From Craterostigma plantagineum (taxonomy: Eukaryota > Streptophyta > Magnoliopsida > Lamiales > Linderniaceae): a stretch of 64,000 nt of DNA. This document shows, in pieces, positions 33,979 through 47,790 of this stretch. Position 1 is the stretch's first letter, and the number at the start of each line of letters is the position of its first letter. The DNA lies in the NCBI GenBank assembly GCA_027422505.1, contig JAPQWV010000420.1:186001-250000 (forward strand), in the 5' to 3' direction. The notes under the pieces were generated by a model. That model made no database searches. It had not been told where the DNA came from and saw nothing but the letters and a program-made list of their open reading frames with translations. The translations under genes and the position numbers were made by a program.

Positions 33979-36900
33979 TCACAACTGAATATTCAACATG
34001 CCCAACATAGTCACTAGGTGTTGGAATCGTTTGACATCCAACGGTTTTGTGAAAATGTCGGCCAGTTGATCTTCGGTTGTGACGTAGTGCAATTCAATCG
34101 TCCCTTGTTCGACATGTTCTTTGATGAAGTGGTGACGAATATCTATGTGTTTCGTTCTCGAGTGATGTACCGGATTACTCGTCATCGCAATAGCACTTTT
34201 AGAGTCACAATAAATGGGAATTTTATCAACATGAAAATTAAAATCTCGTAGTTGGGTTCTCATCCACAAAAGCTATGAACAGCAACTAGCGGCGGCGACA
34301 TATTCTGCCTCCGTCGACGAAGTTGATACACAGTTTTGTTTTCGAGACGACCAACTTACGAGTTTACCGCCCAAGAAGTGTGCAGCTCCAGAGGTGCTTT
34401 TTCGGTCCATCTTGCATCCTGCGTAATCCGAGTCAGAGAATCCAACCAGCTTGAAGTCCGATCGAGTGGGGTACCACAAACCCAGATTGGGTGTTCCTTT
34501 GAGATAGCGGAGAATCCTTTTGACAGCAGTGAAATGGGATTCCTTCGGTGTTGCCTGAAACCGAGCGCAGATTCCTGTCGAGAGAACGATATCCGGTCGA
34601 CTAGCAGTGAGGTACAAAAGAGAGCCTATTATCCCTCAATAGACGGTTTGGTCAACGGGAGCACCAGATGGGCCGCGTCGGGTCGGCCAGAGGGTGACAT
34701 AGGTGTAGCCGCTGTCTTAGCATCCTTCATTCCATATTTCTCGAGGATGTCATGGATGTATTTTGACTGATTGATGAAGATTCCGTCGGGGAGTTTTACT
34801 TGAAGACCAAGAAAGAAATTCAGCTCGCCCATCATACTCATTTCGAATTTCTCCTTCATCAATTCTTCGAACTCTTCACATAGTTGTGGTTCAGTCGATC
34901 CAAAAATGATGTCATCGACATAAATCTGTACAATCATGATTTCCAGGCCACTCCGCTTGGTGAAGAGAGTTGTATCCAGAGATCCTTTCTTAAATCCAGA
35001 CTGTACAAGGAAGTCTGAAAGGACGTCATACCAAGCTCGGTGAGCCTGTTTTAGTCCGTAGAGGGCCTTGTAGAGTCGATATACATGATGAGGAAACTCT
35101 TCGCTCAAGAACCGTTCAGGTTGATCAACGTACACTTCTTCTTTGAGAAATCCATTCAGAAATGCAGTCTTCACGTCCATTTGGTAGACTTTAATGTTCT
35201 TGTGAGCAGCAAAGGCAAGAAAAATTCGTATGGCTTCGATCCTGGCGACTGGGGCGAAAGTTTCATCGTAGTCGATGCCTTCTTGTTGGTTGTATCCCTT
35301 AGCCACAAGTCTTGCTTTATTGCGGATAACAACACCGTCTTCATCCTTTTTGTTCTTGAAGATCCATTTTGTGCCGATAATGGATCTATTGTGAGGTCGT
35401 GGTACGAGTTCCCAAACTTGTAAACGTTCAAACTGATTTATTTCCTCCTGCATTGCAATCAGCCAATCAGGATCGTTGAGAGCTTCAGCTACTCGTGATG
35501 GTTCGACTTGACTGAGATAGCAAGCAAACAGACTTTCATTCATCGTAGCCGAACGTGTCGAGACACCAGAAGTGGGATCCCCAATAATCTGATCTGTAGG
35601 ATGAGAGCGAGCCCAAAGTGGTACATTGGTCTGAGAGGAGCTGGCCGCATTTGTATCGGTTGGAGGTTCATTGGATTGGGGTCCGGTGTCCGAGGAAGAG
35701 ATCTCAACCGTAGTAGATTGAGAGGGTTCAGCATCAGGATCAGCAACGTTCCCAGGGTTGGGTAAAATGTCGTCTTCGTTGAGATTGAGCGCATCCAAGT
35801 TTGGAGGGACGACGTCATTGCCGATAACTGGTGGTGTAGATGGAGTGGGTGCAGCGGTAGGTTGAGTGGTGGCGGCGGGAGTCTTGGAGACTGGATAGAA
35901 GTACTCGAAAAGCAGGTCGAGGTCCAGTTCACCAGTATTGCCCTCAGATGAGGAAGTTCCCGCCGTTGAAGGTTGACCTTTTGTCAACGACTGTAGAAGA
36001 TCGGGTTCTGGTCTGTTATGAGCAGAAGCCACGAGATCTCCTTCGCTTTCGTCAAAGGTGACATTTGTGCTCTCAATGACAGATCGTTTCTCCTTAAGAT
36101 AGATTCTATATGCCTTCGAGTTCAGCGAATATCCAACAAAGATTCCTTCAAGTGCTTTTGGATCAAGCTACCCAAGATGTTGGCGATCATTGGCCACAAA
36201 ACATCGGCAACCGAAGACCCTTAGATAAGATATATCTGGGATACGACGGTTATTCAGCACTCGTATGGGGTGCGGTTGAATCTTTTGTGGATTGAAGCCC
36301 GATTTTGCGTGTAGCAAGCCGTTTGAATAGCTTCGCCCCAAAGAGAGTGAGGAAGGCCGGATTGGATGAGGAGAGTCCTAGCTGCTTCAACTAGTGTCCT
36401 ATTTTTACGCTCAACGACACCATTCTGTTCCGGTGTCTTCACAGCTGAGAACTGCTGAGTGATGCCCTGAGTGGCATAGAAATCACTGAGCTTCTTGTTC
36501 TTAAACTCAGTTCCGTTGTCCGTTCTGATAATCCGAACCTTCTGTTGATGAAGAGTTTGGGACGTGACAACAAACTCGATGATTATATCAGGAACTTCAT
36601 CCTTTGTACGAATGAGTTTCGTCCACATGTAGCGTGAAAAATCGTCGACAATCACAAGAATATACCGTCTTCCTCCGAGTGTGGCCGTAGGCATTGGGCC
36701 TTGGGCCACATAGATCCATGTGCAAGAGCTCGAGGATGAGCTTAGAGGACGGTGTTTCCTTGACGTGAGATGATCGCTTCATCTTCCCCAATTCACAGGC
36801 AGAGCAGAGGTGTTCCTTATGATATGTCAGTTGGGGTAGACCGCTGACGAGTTTGTTTTGACGCAGTTTGTTGATGGTCTTGAAATTGAGATGTGAAAGA

Positions 36901-37313
36901 CGCCGGTGCCATAGATCGTTCAACTTGGGTGCAGCTCGAGAGAGAAGGCATATTGGTCGAGAGGTCTTAAGATTGAGTACGTAATGGTGAGATGTGCGCG
37001 TTCTAGAGAGAAGAGGTTGTCCCGAGGCATCTATAATGCTGCAGATGTCAGATTCGAAGAGAACCTTGTATCCTTTGTCGCACAAACGACCAATGCTGAA
37101 GAGATTGTAGCTCAAACCCTCGACGTAAGAGATGCCCTTAATCGTCAGTTTGTCGTGGACGAGATCACCAGTTCCGAGAATTGGTGCCATTTGACTGTTT
37201 CCGAAGGAGACCCTTCCGAGATAGCGCTCGGAGAAGTTGCTCAACAGCTCCTTGTTCCCCATCATGTGTGTGGAGCAACCCGAGTCTAGATACCACACAT
37301 GAAAGACCTGCAA
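33979..37313 (-). pseudogene. Element A pol polyprotein, multiply broken
   Basis: Protease [11 protein letters not shown], integrase HHCC and DDE segments, reverse transcriptase with YVDDIIFGS, and RNase H ([12 protein letters not shown]) are all recognisable and closely similar to element C. Breaks include a 7-bp tandem duplication of GGCCCAA near 36700 in the integrase, a frameshift after NRTPYE near 36254, a stop before DPKALEGIF, a frameshift near 34640 in the reverse transcriptase tail, and a stop at 34270 in RNase H. The gene cannot supply a working polyprotein. It follows gag in the same frame after a TGA-TAA pair. Confidence 0.93.
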
Positions 37314-37316
37314 TTA

Positions 37317-40254
37317 TCAGTAAACGTTGGGTCCCTGTATACGGACGGGGCCTTCTTGTGATACAAGTAAAATTTTCATGCGTTTAATGGGAAATGTGAT
37401 TTCTAAATCAGATAGTGTCGGTTCTAGTTTAGCTTTCCCTTTGTCATTTGTTTGATGAGGCGGGATTATGGTTTTTCTAACCCATATTTTCCTATCTTGT
37501 GCTTGCATGTATGGCGCCTTATACATGAATTGGCGTGGGGGATGTGGTTGTCGTTTTCGTGCTTCGGTTTTGGTCGCCTTTGGCTTGCGAGCAGTTGGTG
37601 AGTTTGCGTTTGACGACGAGAGACGTTTACGCTTAACCTTTGGTTTAGGCGAGATGGGAGAATTCAAAGACGTCGTAGAGGAGGTTCGCTTGCGTGGTCG
37701 GAGTGTTGCGTGTTCATGTGTGTCATATTCATGAAAGCGCGGGAGAACAAAGTCATTGCAGCAGCACATAGACATAAGCTTGGTAAAAGAAAGATAAGTT
37801 TTAGCAACATAATTGTCTACGACCTTAGGATATTGGGATTTGGTACATAGAGAGGAAAGACGAATATAGGATGGTCTTTTCTTCTTGTCATCGAAGAGCG
37901 GATTCTCCTTTATTTCATACGAACTCCCTTCCAGAAACGTCGAACTCACATTCCCTGTATCCATAAGAATACGAGAGTTAGTGTTAGAACATATGTCAGT
38001 TTCAGGAGACATCTTCGCCGTCCTCTTACATTTACATGTTCGAGAATCGGGTACTTGACTCGACGTAGAGGGATTGTTTGTACTGTGAAATTGTTCTAGT
38101 GTAGAGATTTTGCTAAGTAGTTCATCTCGCTCCTTTGCGAAGGTCTTCCGCTCTAATTCTAGTGTTCGTTCTAGTTCTGCTATGAGCAGAAGTTTCTCTG
38201 GGAAATAGGTGCGAGAGATCGCTTCTTGGAAAGCAATTTCCTGTTCTTTGGTTGGGAATGGAGTTTCGACATCCTCCGAAAGTGAAGGTATCTTAGTCTT
38301 ATCCCTAGCATTCATTTCTGTGTAGTCATACGCGATTTCCGCCCAATGAATGTTCTGTACTCTTTTTTCTTCCGAGATGACAGCGGAGGATGATCTCACA
38401 AATGGCTTAAGTTGCGGGGAGCACCATTTTTTGTTTGCAGGAACGTAGTGTTACACATGTTATACCTTTTAACTGTTAGCGGTGTTGGATTGCAATTGTT
38501 GGTCAGGCCAATTCCCTCCCGGGCGTTGTAGAATTCTGTTTCAACTGGTTGGTTCAATAGGCATAGGATGCGTGTGTTTTCGTTTCTAAGGTGAAGTTGC
38601 TCTTCAAGTTCTTTCACCTTTCGGTACAGCCTAACCCTTTCCTTTGTAAGCAGTTCGTATTGGGATGCCGTCAGAAGACGAGATGTTTCGCATGAACTGA
38701 TGGCCAGTGTGGTTTCCTTCACCTTATTCTCACTTTGCTTGTTCTTGCTTTGCAGACGTTTGACTAACGCTTCAGAGGCCATTAGACGTTCATTTGCACA
38801 AGCGAGCTCTTCTACTTTTAAGCTAAGTAATGTATAGTTGTTTTCAAATTTTAGCTTAAGTTCTTCATACTCCCTAGCGTCTACGGTGGGTTTCTTAATG
38901 GTGTGACGGTGATTGAACACATCATCGAGTTGCGAAATTCGTACCTCAGACTCGGCGTTGGTAGGAGTCTTAGCTGTGTTCTCTTCGGTGTTGGCCATCT
39001 CCTCGTCCTCACCATGTTCGACCAGCCTTGCCATGCAGCAATCTTCATCTTGAGGCTCCTCGTCTTCTGAAGTGTCGTTCACCCATTCAGCTTCTTCGGT
39101 AAGTAGAACTTTCCCACTTTCCTTTTTGCGGGTCATTCTGGCCTTACGGTCGTAGTAGCCAGAGTCCTTCATGCGTGGGGCGTGGCATTCCTTGGCAAAG
39201 TGACCTGTCTTTCCACACCGAAAGCACTTCACAGACTTTTGAGGTGCTGAGTCCTCCTCTTTCTTTATCGGCTTAGATTCTTCCGTGGGAGTGGTCTTTT
39301 TGGTGCCGCTAAAGGTTCTTTGGCGATTGGAGGAGGATGAGGATTTTTTCCGATCTTCTTTGTGACCATCTTTGTGAGCATTGCCAGTTGCTTGCGTAGA
39401 TCACGAATATCTTCATCAGATTCTGTATCATCTTCGGATCCTGAAGAGGCGTCAGATACAACAGCTGGCAGCTTCCCTTTGTTTTGTTTGGCCTTAGCGA
39501 TGGAAGATCGTTCGGTAGTTTTGTTTGAGAGGAGAGCCAGTGGGTCGACTCGAGTGTTGGTGGACTGAGGTTGCACGTAAGGAGCATATGCAGACAGGCT
39601 GTCGTATAGAGCATGGATGGAGGTGTTGGAGAGGTCCTTACTCTGAATCATCATCACAGTTGCATTTCCCCAATGTGGTTTGAGGCTACCAAGGAAGCGG
39701 TTGTTGATGTCAAACTTGTCCCTCGTGATCTTGGCTTTCTTGAGTTCATTGATGACCTTCAAGTATCGGAGGTATGTGTCACGCAACTCCTCTCCTTCAT
39801 AGGCTTGGAAGTGTTCATACTGCGAGAGACATGCTGATTTCCTCCCCTGAGCACTTTCAGTTGTGCCTGCCATGATTTCCACGAGCTCATCCCATATTTC
39901 CTTAGCAGTTGTGCAGCACTCGATGTGAGCGTAGACTTCGTTGCCCATAGCCTGGAAGAGGTATCCTTTGGCAGTCTCGTCGGCCTGTACGCGAGCCTCT
40001 TCATCCTCATTGACGGGACCTCTTGGAGTGCGGCGTTCATCCATGGGAGGGTTGGCGTTTGGCTGTGCAGGGATGATCGTCCAGAACTGTGCTGGACCAT
40101 TGAAGATGGAGTCCAGAAGGTATTGAGAGAGTGGTGCGCCTTTGTTCCTGATGAACGTGAGGAATCGGTTTGTCCATATGCTGTAGTCGCCTAGTCGCAG
40201 CATCGGTGGCCTGGTGTCGGAGCCCACTGTTGAGATGTCATTCGTGGTAGACAT
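37317..40254 (-). pseudogene. Element A gag, frameshifted
   Basis: The ATG at 40254 opens a frame (MSTTNDISTVGSDTRPPMLR) with the copia gag core, including GYLFQAMGNEVYAHIECCTT and YLRYLKVINELKKAKITRDK. Frameshifts near 39265 and 38397 split it into three pieces. The second holds the zinc knuckle CFRCGKTGHFAKEC and a coiled coil; the third is the basic, serine-rich C-terminus that ends at TGA-TAA beside pol. This copy shows the full gag N-terminus that is cut off by the window in element C. Confidence 0.9.
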
Positions 40255-41652
40255 GGTTGGTGCAGTCGAATCGTCCGTGGTTTTGATCTTGTATAGATAA
40301 GAAAGTTAGTAACGAACGAACGAGATGAGAAATATAAGTTTTGAGAAAAAATCGTTTAAAGAATTTCTTAGAACTCAGTGAGCGTGTGTGATGGTCGATA
40401 ATGTATGAAGGGAAAATATATCTTGAAATTAGGAGAAGTTCTAGAAATTTAAAAAACGAGATTTGAAGCGAAAAAAAATTTTATGTCAAAAGTGGTCTAG
40501 GGTGATATGACTAAAGTGTAAGGATCAAATCTTAAATAAGTTTGAGAAAAATTTACCCCGAGAAAATTTTACCACGAGAAAAAAATTTAACACGTCAGAA
40601 AAGAAAAATTCGCAGGTAGAGACGTGATTGTATGAAGGATTATCCGAGAAATTATGTGTTGAGAAATTTCGGTGTTTGTGTGTTTTAAAGAGAAATTCTC
40701 GGAGGAAACATTCTCAGTTGAAAAATTTCTCGGATTTTGAAGTTTCGCATGTGAAAATGATTCTCAGTTGAGAATTTTAAAGCTTCGCAAGAAAATTTCG
40801 CAAGTTATAAAGATTTTCGCAAGTTGAGAATTTTATAGCTTCGCAAAAAAAATTTCGCAAGTTATAAAAATTTTCGCAAGTTGAGAATTTTAAAGCTTCG
40901 CAAGAAAATTTCGCAAGTTATAAAAATTTCGCGGTTTAAATAAATTCTTGAAATGAAATTTCTCGCATATAAAGTTTCTCGGATTTGAAAAAGGTGTCGC
41001 GTGTTGTAATGTGATTTGAGAAAGTTTCTTGAAAAAAAAATTCGCGGCTTAGAAAATTTCGCGGAATAAGCTTTCTCGGATATGGAATTTCTCGGATTAT
41101 GAAGAGTGAGCAAATTTCGCAGATGAAGGTTTCTGAGTAAGCAAATTTCGCGTGTTAGAAAATTCTCGGAATCAAATTTCTCGTATATGAAATTTCTCGT
41201 ATTTTAAAGGGTACGTGGTTGAGAAAAATGAAGCGACAGTGAGGTAAAAACAGAGAAATTTTCGCGGATTAAGTATTCTCGGATTTTGAAAGTCGATAGT
41301 TGCGAAAAAATGCAGTATTGGTGAAAGTTTCGCGGTTTAAAAATTCTAGGGATCAACTTTCGCGGACATGGAAATTTCGCGGACTTGAACGATCAAGCAC
41401 AAAATTTCGCGGTCAAGAACGAGTTAGTACTGTTCCATTGCTTTTTCGCGTTTTGCCAGAAAATCGTCCCGTTCTTGCTCAAATCTCAACCAAAATCGCT
41501 CAAACTTGATCCTAAACTTCAGAAATTCTTCCCTAAACACATAATCGACCGATTTGTGAGCTAAAAACAACAAGAAATAGGTCAAATCGACCAAAAACAG
41601 AGAATGGCTGAGATGTCCTTTTCTGAAAAGTTTTTGCTTCTATCTTGCTCAA
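40255..41652 (-). repeat. Element A leader, part 1, with AAATTTCGC repeats
   Basis: Untranslated leader between primer site and gag, interrupted by element B. It is filled with AAATTTCGC/TTTTCGCAAG words. A regular tandem block at 40770-40935 has three units of 56-57 bp starting GAGAATTTTA. No ORF was supported. Confidence 0.75.
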
Positions 41653-41994
41653 TGTTAGGAATATTTTATTGTGTTCAATTAATTATTTTATCTAAGCCTT
41701 GTAATTTTATTTAAGTAAAATGGGCTTTTATTTGTAAAGCCTAGTGAGCTTATTTGTAATGGGCTTACAAGGACCCAAGTACAATATACCAACATGTGGT
41801 ATAAGTACTAAAACCCTAACACATAGTTAAGCGTCTTGTGTGTGTGAGAAATACTAAAATAATTTTTGTGAGAGAAGCTCCAAACCCCTCTCAAGAACAC
41901 GCACGCACGCCCCCACGATAAGTTAAATTCTTCCCATTATTTTCGTGGTTAAAATGCTAGAAATGTGTTTTAGTTGGATATACTAGGACCAAGA
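41653..41994 (+). repeat. Element B 5' LTR
   Basis: 342 bp from TGTTAGGAATATTTT to ACTAGGACCAAGA. The end is fixed by comparison with the 3' LTR and the CTCAA duplication; it finishes in GA rather than the usual CA. Confidence 0.9.
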
Positions 41995-41996
41995 AG

Positions 41997-42008
41997 TGGT
42001 ATCAGAGC
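41997..42008 (+). promoter_or_regulatory. Element B primer binding site
   Basis: TGGTATCAGAGC, complementary to the 3' end of initiator methionine tRNA, two bases after the LTR. Confidence 0.9.
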
Positions 42009-42239
42009 ATACACGTTCGGATTTGAATGAGATTTTAGAAACTTTTGGGTATTTTTCTTTCAGCTCGAATTTCTGCATTGTTCTTGAGTTTTTGAGTTAA
42101 TTTTACTAAATTTACAAGCTCAAGAGCTAATTAGATAGTTTTAGAGTGATTTGAAGTGATTACCCAACATTTTTCAATTGATTTGGGTGAGTTTTGGGTA
42201 GAAATCGAATCTGTTTTTCGTCAGTTTTCAGTGCAGAAT

Positions 42240-43010
42240 CGGGTAGATGAACAAATCGCCCGATTCCCTATATTGTAGCAAAGTTTACTGTAGCGCCCGA
42301 TTTGAATTGGTTACTGTAGCAACAGGTCGTCCGATTCAATTTAGCTATTCACTGTAGCGATTCATTGTAGCAACGAGTGCCCGATTTACTGTAGCATCAA
42401 GTCGCGCGTACTGTAGCAACTTGTCCGATCACTGTATCAAAGCACTGTAGCAATTCAAGTAATCGTCCGATTGCAAACGAGTTTTCACAAAATCACTGTA
42501 GCAATTAGACTGTAGCAAATTCACACGATTACTGTAGCAATTTCAAATCGGACGATTTCACTGTAGCAAATTCGCCCGATTACTGTAGCAAAATCGCCCG
42601 ATTTCACTGTAGCAATTTCAATCGGACAATTCACTGTAGCAAATAGCAAAATCGCCCGATTTCACTGTAGCAAAGTTTACTTTAGCGCCCGATTACTGTA
42701 GCGATTTCACTGTAGCTAATCAACTGTAGCGAATTCAATTCCACGCACTAAATCGCACGATTTTAATAAATAGTTCACTTGTTCCTCATAGAGCAAATCG
42801 GCCGATTTCAGTAAATTCATTGTAGGAATACGAATCGCTGAATCACACGATTTGGTACTGTAGCTAGAATTTGCAAATCACCCGATTTTGAGACTCTCGG
42901 CGAATTTCAGTCCTTTGACAAACAATCGCCCGATTCTGATCCTCTTTGAACAGCAATTCGCCCGAATTAAATTCGGTGAATCTTCACTTTGCAAATTCGC
43001 CCGATTTTTG
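42240..43010 (+). repeat. Element B leader array of CTGTAGC and GCCCGATT words
   Basis: Between 42288 and 42864 the 7-mer CTGTAGC occurs 18 times exactly, mostly as CACTGTAGCAA, with several one-base variants. It alternates with about 11 copies of GCCCGATT or close variants, several as AAATCGCCCGATTT, a 6-bp inverted repeat with a 2-base spacer. There is no ORF. The same GCCCGATT word returns at 47090-47290. Confidence 0.85.
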
Positions 43011-43492
43011 CTATCGATTTCAGAACTTATAATTTTAGTAAAAAAAAAAAAGAAATCTTCATCATTCAAAAAAAATTTAATCGGGAAATCCAATTCTCAC
43101 TAAATCACCCTTTGAAATTCACACTTAAACACTCTTGATCACAAAAAAAAAAAATAATAATAATAAGTAAAATAAAATAAAATAAAAATAAAAAAAGGAA
43201 AATTGAACCCAACAGTTACAGTCTGTTTTAGGCCTTTTTTTCGAAAATTTTCATAATATATTTTCCAGGTCCAAATTTATCGGTGAAACGACGTCCTTGT
43301 AAAATTTTGAAAGCAAATCCACAAACGTGTCAACGATCACATATCCAACGATCTACTTAGAACATTCAAGCATATTATAAAAAAAAAAGACTTGACATTT
43401 TCTCGAAGTTTCGAAATCATCACACAGTCTTCGGGTGTAGACAAAAAAAAAAAGAATTCAACGCTTAAATTCTTAAAACTTCGAATCAATCA

Positions 43493-45699
43493 ATGGCATC
43501 CTTCCACAACTCCCATAGTAAGAAAGGCGCCGAACCAATCAAATGCTATAACTGCAGCAAACCTGGGCACACGGCTATAGACTGCTTCCTACCCAAAAAG
43601 AAGGGTGAAGAGTACTACTCTAGAAAATTACGACAGATTAAAACAGAAGATGGACTGGGCTTGATGGGAGAACAAGACAGCTGGCTCGATGAAACATCTG
43701 AAAGCGAGCAAGAGAGTATAGCCAAAATAACCCTGGTGAAAGGAGATAAATTGGAGCCGAATGACATGGAAGCAGTCGATGGTGGTAAAAACGAGGAAGC
43801 GTCTTCAGAAAGGGAGGTAGAATCTATTGACCCCCTTTTGTATTTCGAACTCCAAGCAGCATTTACGGCTCTTCATAGCAAGCTTAGGTCAGTAGAAAAT
43901 GAACTAGCTAAGACTATAGTCGATCTAGATATGACACGTGAAAAAGTAGATAGACTAGAAACTAGCTTAGCTAATTCCGAAGCCAATTTAGCTGAATCAG
44001 CGTCAAAAGTCATTGACTTAACTAACAAAGTCTCAAACTACGAGCAAACAACAAGCAAATGTGTTGATCACGAGAGGATAATCAACGACTTGCAAGCTCG
44101 GTTTGATAACAATTATCAATGTCTGCTCAGGCAGCTTCAAGAGATGAGTAATCTTGATTGCCTGCTGGAAGTAGCACAATAAAAAATTGACAGTCGCGAT
44201 GCTGAAATAGTAAAGTTGAAGACACAGGTTAGCGAGCTAAACGCTAAATTGACAACTTGCATCGACGAGCGAATCAATAAAACATGCGAGTTCGATCTCC
44301 TGAATAAAGAACGTGTAAAACTGTATGCTAGGATTAAAAAGCTAGAGGACCTCCTAACAAAAAGAGGACAAACAGATAGAACAATATTCTTGAATAAGCC
44401 TAGAGACATAGAGTTTTATAATCCACGAGAAGGATTAGGATTTAATCCAAACTCCATTCCGGTTATTAAAAACCTCTACCTCTGTATGACATCAGCTTCC
44501 TAGGATTAAATATGCCTAGACTTATGCCCTTTACTAACTCATCTGCATCCGATGCATTATAGAAGAAGAAGAGACATAGAGAGGACAGGGCGGAAATTTC
44601 TTTTGACTATGATGAACTGAATAACAGTGACAAGACAAGTGAAATACCTTTGTCTGATGACTATTTAGATGCTCTTATTCCCCCTTCAACACCAATCACT
44701 GCCGACAACACGTCCCGTGACTTAGCACAATCCAGGCCCTCTAGTGCATATATACCAGCAGTTATTAAGGAAATCTATGACTTGCGCTCGACCCTAGAGT
44801 TCGAAAAAATTGTTTTTCAGTTAGAAAATGACTAGCTATTGACAGTAATTTCCTCGCTCGAAAAACAAATCAATAACATTATAGCTTCAGCGTCTCCACA
44901 AATGTCTCTAGCTGAGTCTAAAATAGAAACTCTAACCAACCCTAGGACATTAAGGAAGCAGAATGCATCGAGAAAATCAATGCGTACCAACTTATCATCG
45001 CATGCACCTACAGGTAAACTTTTAAACATAATGAAAGGAAAGGAGATAGCCACAGGAGACGACCTATTATTTAAAAATTGTGCCCCTTCTTCTAAAAATG
45101 AGGCAATTAAATTTAGAGCATCAAGTTCAAATTCGCATAGTATGCATCTGTCACAAGCTAAATCTAAAATTGCCACATCTCCATCGATTTCATTTTCTGA
45201 ACCTGTACGGACATCTATTCTCTCTAACTTCCACTATTCTTATGATGATGCACTTGCCTTAAATTCTCGTTTTAGATTAGCAAATGCACATACAATCAAG
45301 AACGACGAACGCTTCTTTGCTAAGTCAGGCTCACAAACTCAAAAGGAGAAGATTCAAACGAACAGAAAGACAAAGCCTGCTCATTCGTCTCCCAAGTCCA
45401 GTTCTAAACTTGACAAACGAGAAGATCACAAAAGCATCCAGTCAAAGCACCCTAAGACTGAAGCTAAAGCTAAAGTTTTGGGAATTAAGAAAATCTGGAT
45501 TACAAAACAAGAACTTAGGGCAAGCACCAGCCTTTGTTATCCCTTAGGAATTAGAAAGATTTGGGTTCCTAAATCAACAATTAACGCTATAGATAAACCT
45601 AAAGTTGACTTAGGACATAAATCTATGAAAGACGCATGCATAAACTCTAGATCTAATACGAAAGGACCCATTCTTAGATGGGTACCAAAATCTGCTTGA
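43493..45699 (+). pseudogene. Element B gag remnant, C-terminal half with zinc knuckle
   Basis: The ATG at 43493 opens almost directly on a CCHC knuckle (C18, C21, H26, C31: CYNCSKPGHTAIDC), so the gag core N-terminal to it is missing. A long coiled coil follows (LHSKLRSVENELAKTIVDLD onward), and a segment matching C gag: LLNKERVKLYARIKKLEDLL and IEFYNPREGLGF. An in-frame TAA at 44180, stops from 44501, a frame change, and a TAG at 44833 break it. The last part (44839-45699) is basic and serine-rich and ends KGPILRWVPKSA. Whether any segment is still translated is unknown. Confidence 0.85.
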
Positions 45700-47309
45700 G
45701 ATGTTTTGCAGTTTCCAGCATGGGTAGGTACATAGAGATGGTTACTCCACACCTGTGACTGGTTGGCGACGCGAGTAACCACGATTATCCCTCACGTATG
45801 GTACCTGAAGCAGCCCCACATACGTGATTAAGGAATGGGATGCGGACAGCTAAAACCACACTGACAAATTTGGTAAATTCTAAATATGCATAAAATTATT
45901 TGTTCGTAGTTCACTGTATTTTCAATATGCATATGTGCTCAAATGAATAACATACCTACTATGTTAGTAAAATCTAGGAAGAACTGCATTTTATTCTGAA
46001 AAACTTTTCAATCCTAATTTACATGATTAAGTAATTTACAAAATCAATTAATTTAGGGGTTGAAATATTTCGTCAATTTTACCTTTATAAAATTTTGAAC
46101 TGAAATTTCAAATTAATTTATGTTTTTCTCGGAGAACTAAGAATCGCTCGGAACTGCTTTGGATTCTATTTTTAATTAATTGACCGAGCCTATGAATCGC
46201 CCGAAACTGATCATCGCTCGAAACTTCCTTTGCAACTTTTGAATCGCCCGAACTTAAGAATCGGGGAAATATTTTTATTTATTAAAATATTTCTTTGCTT
46301 TAAGTTTTTATCTTTGAGGTTCAAATTCCCAAAACTTCAAATATTGAGGGGGAGTAGATGTGTTTCGCGAACTAGTCTTTAAACGATTCGTACATCCTTT
46401 CAAATGAAAAAAAAAAAGAAAAAAAAAACACTTACAACTCAAATACGCAAAACACCTTCAAAATGCGAAAACCACTTTCATCACACAAATCATGAAAATT
46501 ACATCACCAAAATACATAGATCATTCTCAAAAGCCAGTACGCTTTGTAAGGACCCAAAACAGAACAGCCATTAAAGCAACAGATAAACACGAAAGAAGAA
46601 AGAGCTCGAGCACCAACATATCTAAATTGCGTTTAAAACGACGCCTTAACTCCGCATGTTCCTCGTTCTCTTCATCGTCTTGCTTCTGATTCCAGTTCAT
46701 TTCCGTCAGCTAGATTTTTTTGTTATGGCATTACTGTGCTGCTCGAATCGTGTCTATTTATAGGCGTAAATCGACCAACGAAATCATAATAGTCCCGACA
46801 AACATGATAAATGATATCGACGGATCTTTGACTTGAGAGCTCAGCGCCGCGAGTGAAAGTGATGCTTTCGTCGTTGCTTATTGGATTTTGCGTCACATAA
46901 ATCGACTTTGAAAAACTAAGTTGATTTGACATTTAATTTGGGAAAAAAATTTTGAACTTTGTGTTACATATTAATTGAAAATCTCGCATATGTCAGTGTT
47001 AGGGTGATTTTACTCAGATTTTCTTTAATTGGTTTTTTTTTTGTCAAAGTCTTTTATAAAAAAAAAATAAAAGTTTGATCATTCTCAAAATCGCCCGATT
47101 TCAACTTAATCTCTCGGCGATTTCAAGTACTTCTAAATATCCTCAGCGATTCTTCAAATCGTCCGATTCCTCAGTTCGCTCGATTTCTCAATCGATTCAA
47201 TTCAAAAGTACCTGACACAATCACTTTCCATCAAATACTAGAATCACCGAATTGTCAAATCGCCCGATTCATCAAATCGCTGGATACTTCCAATCACCTG
47301 ATTCCCCAA

Positions 47310-47333
47310 TCGATCGAACGTGCTACAGTGCAT

Positions 47334-47367
<34 letters not shown>

Positions 47368-47386
47368 CGAACGTGCTACAGTGCAT

Positions 47387-47422
<36 letters not shown>
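47310..47422 (+). repeat. Tandem duplication with (TA)n microsatellites
   Basis: The unit ATCGAACGTGCTACAGTGCA followed by a TA run occurs twice in tandem. The second TA run is the longer. Confidence 0.85.
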
Positions 47423-47424
<2 letters not shown>

Positions 47425-47790
47425 AAATTCGCCCGATTTTCACTTTTCCAAAATCGTGTACACGAATCATGCCCATAACGTCATCTAGCTTCGCGGGCCA
47501 TCTTAAGAACTAGAGTTTCGCAAGTTCAGTTCCCGTGTCATTAAAATTCAAGTTTCACGAACCCTCCTCAGTTCGAGAACCATAGCTCAATTCGCGGGCC
47601 AAGCCAAATTCCAATTTGAGACTCAAAGACTTCAAATTCGTTTGAAGACATACATCTTAGAAAATCGTTTTCGCATACGGGATTTTGGCACAACACTTTG
47701 AGATCTTCGAACTAACAGCACCACACATCTTCGAACTCCTAATTTTATAAACTCGGTATCCTACTTTGAAAATTCTTCAAAAATACCTAG

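Noticed and set aside
35085..35423. Plus-strand ORF over the reverse transcriptase of A (also 59105-59518 in C)
   Set aside because: Appears in both copies only because the sense gene is conserved; no independent signals.
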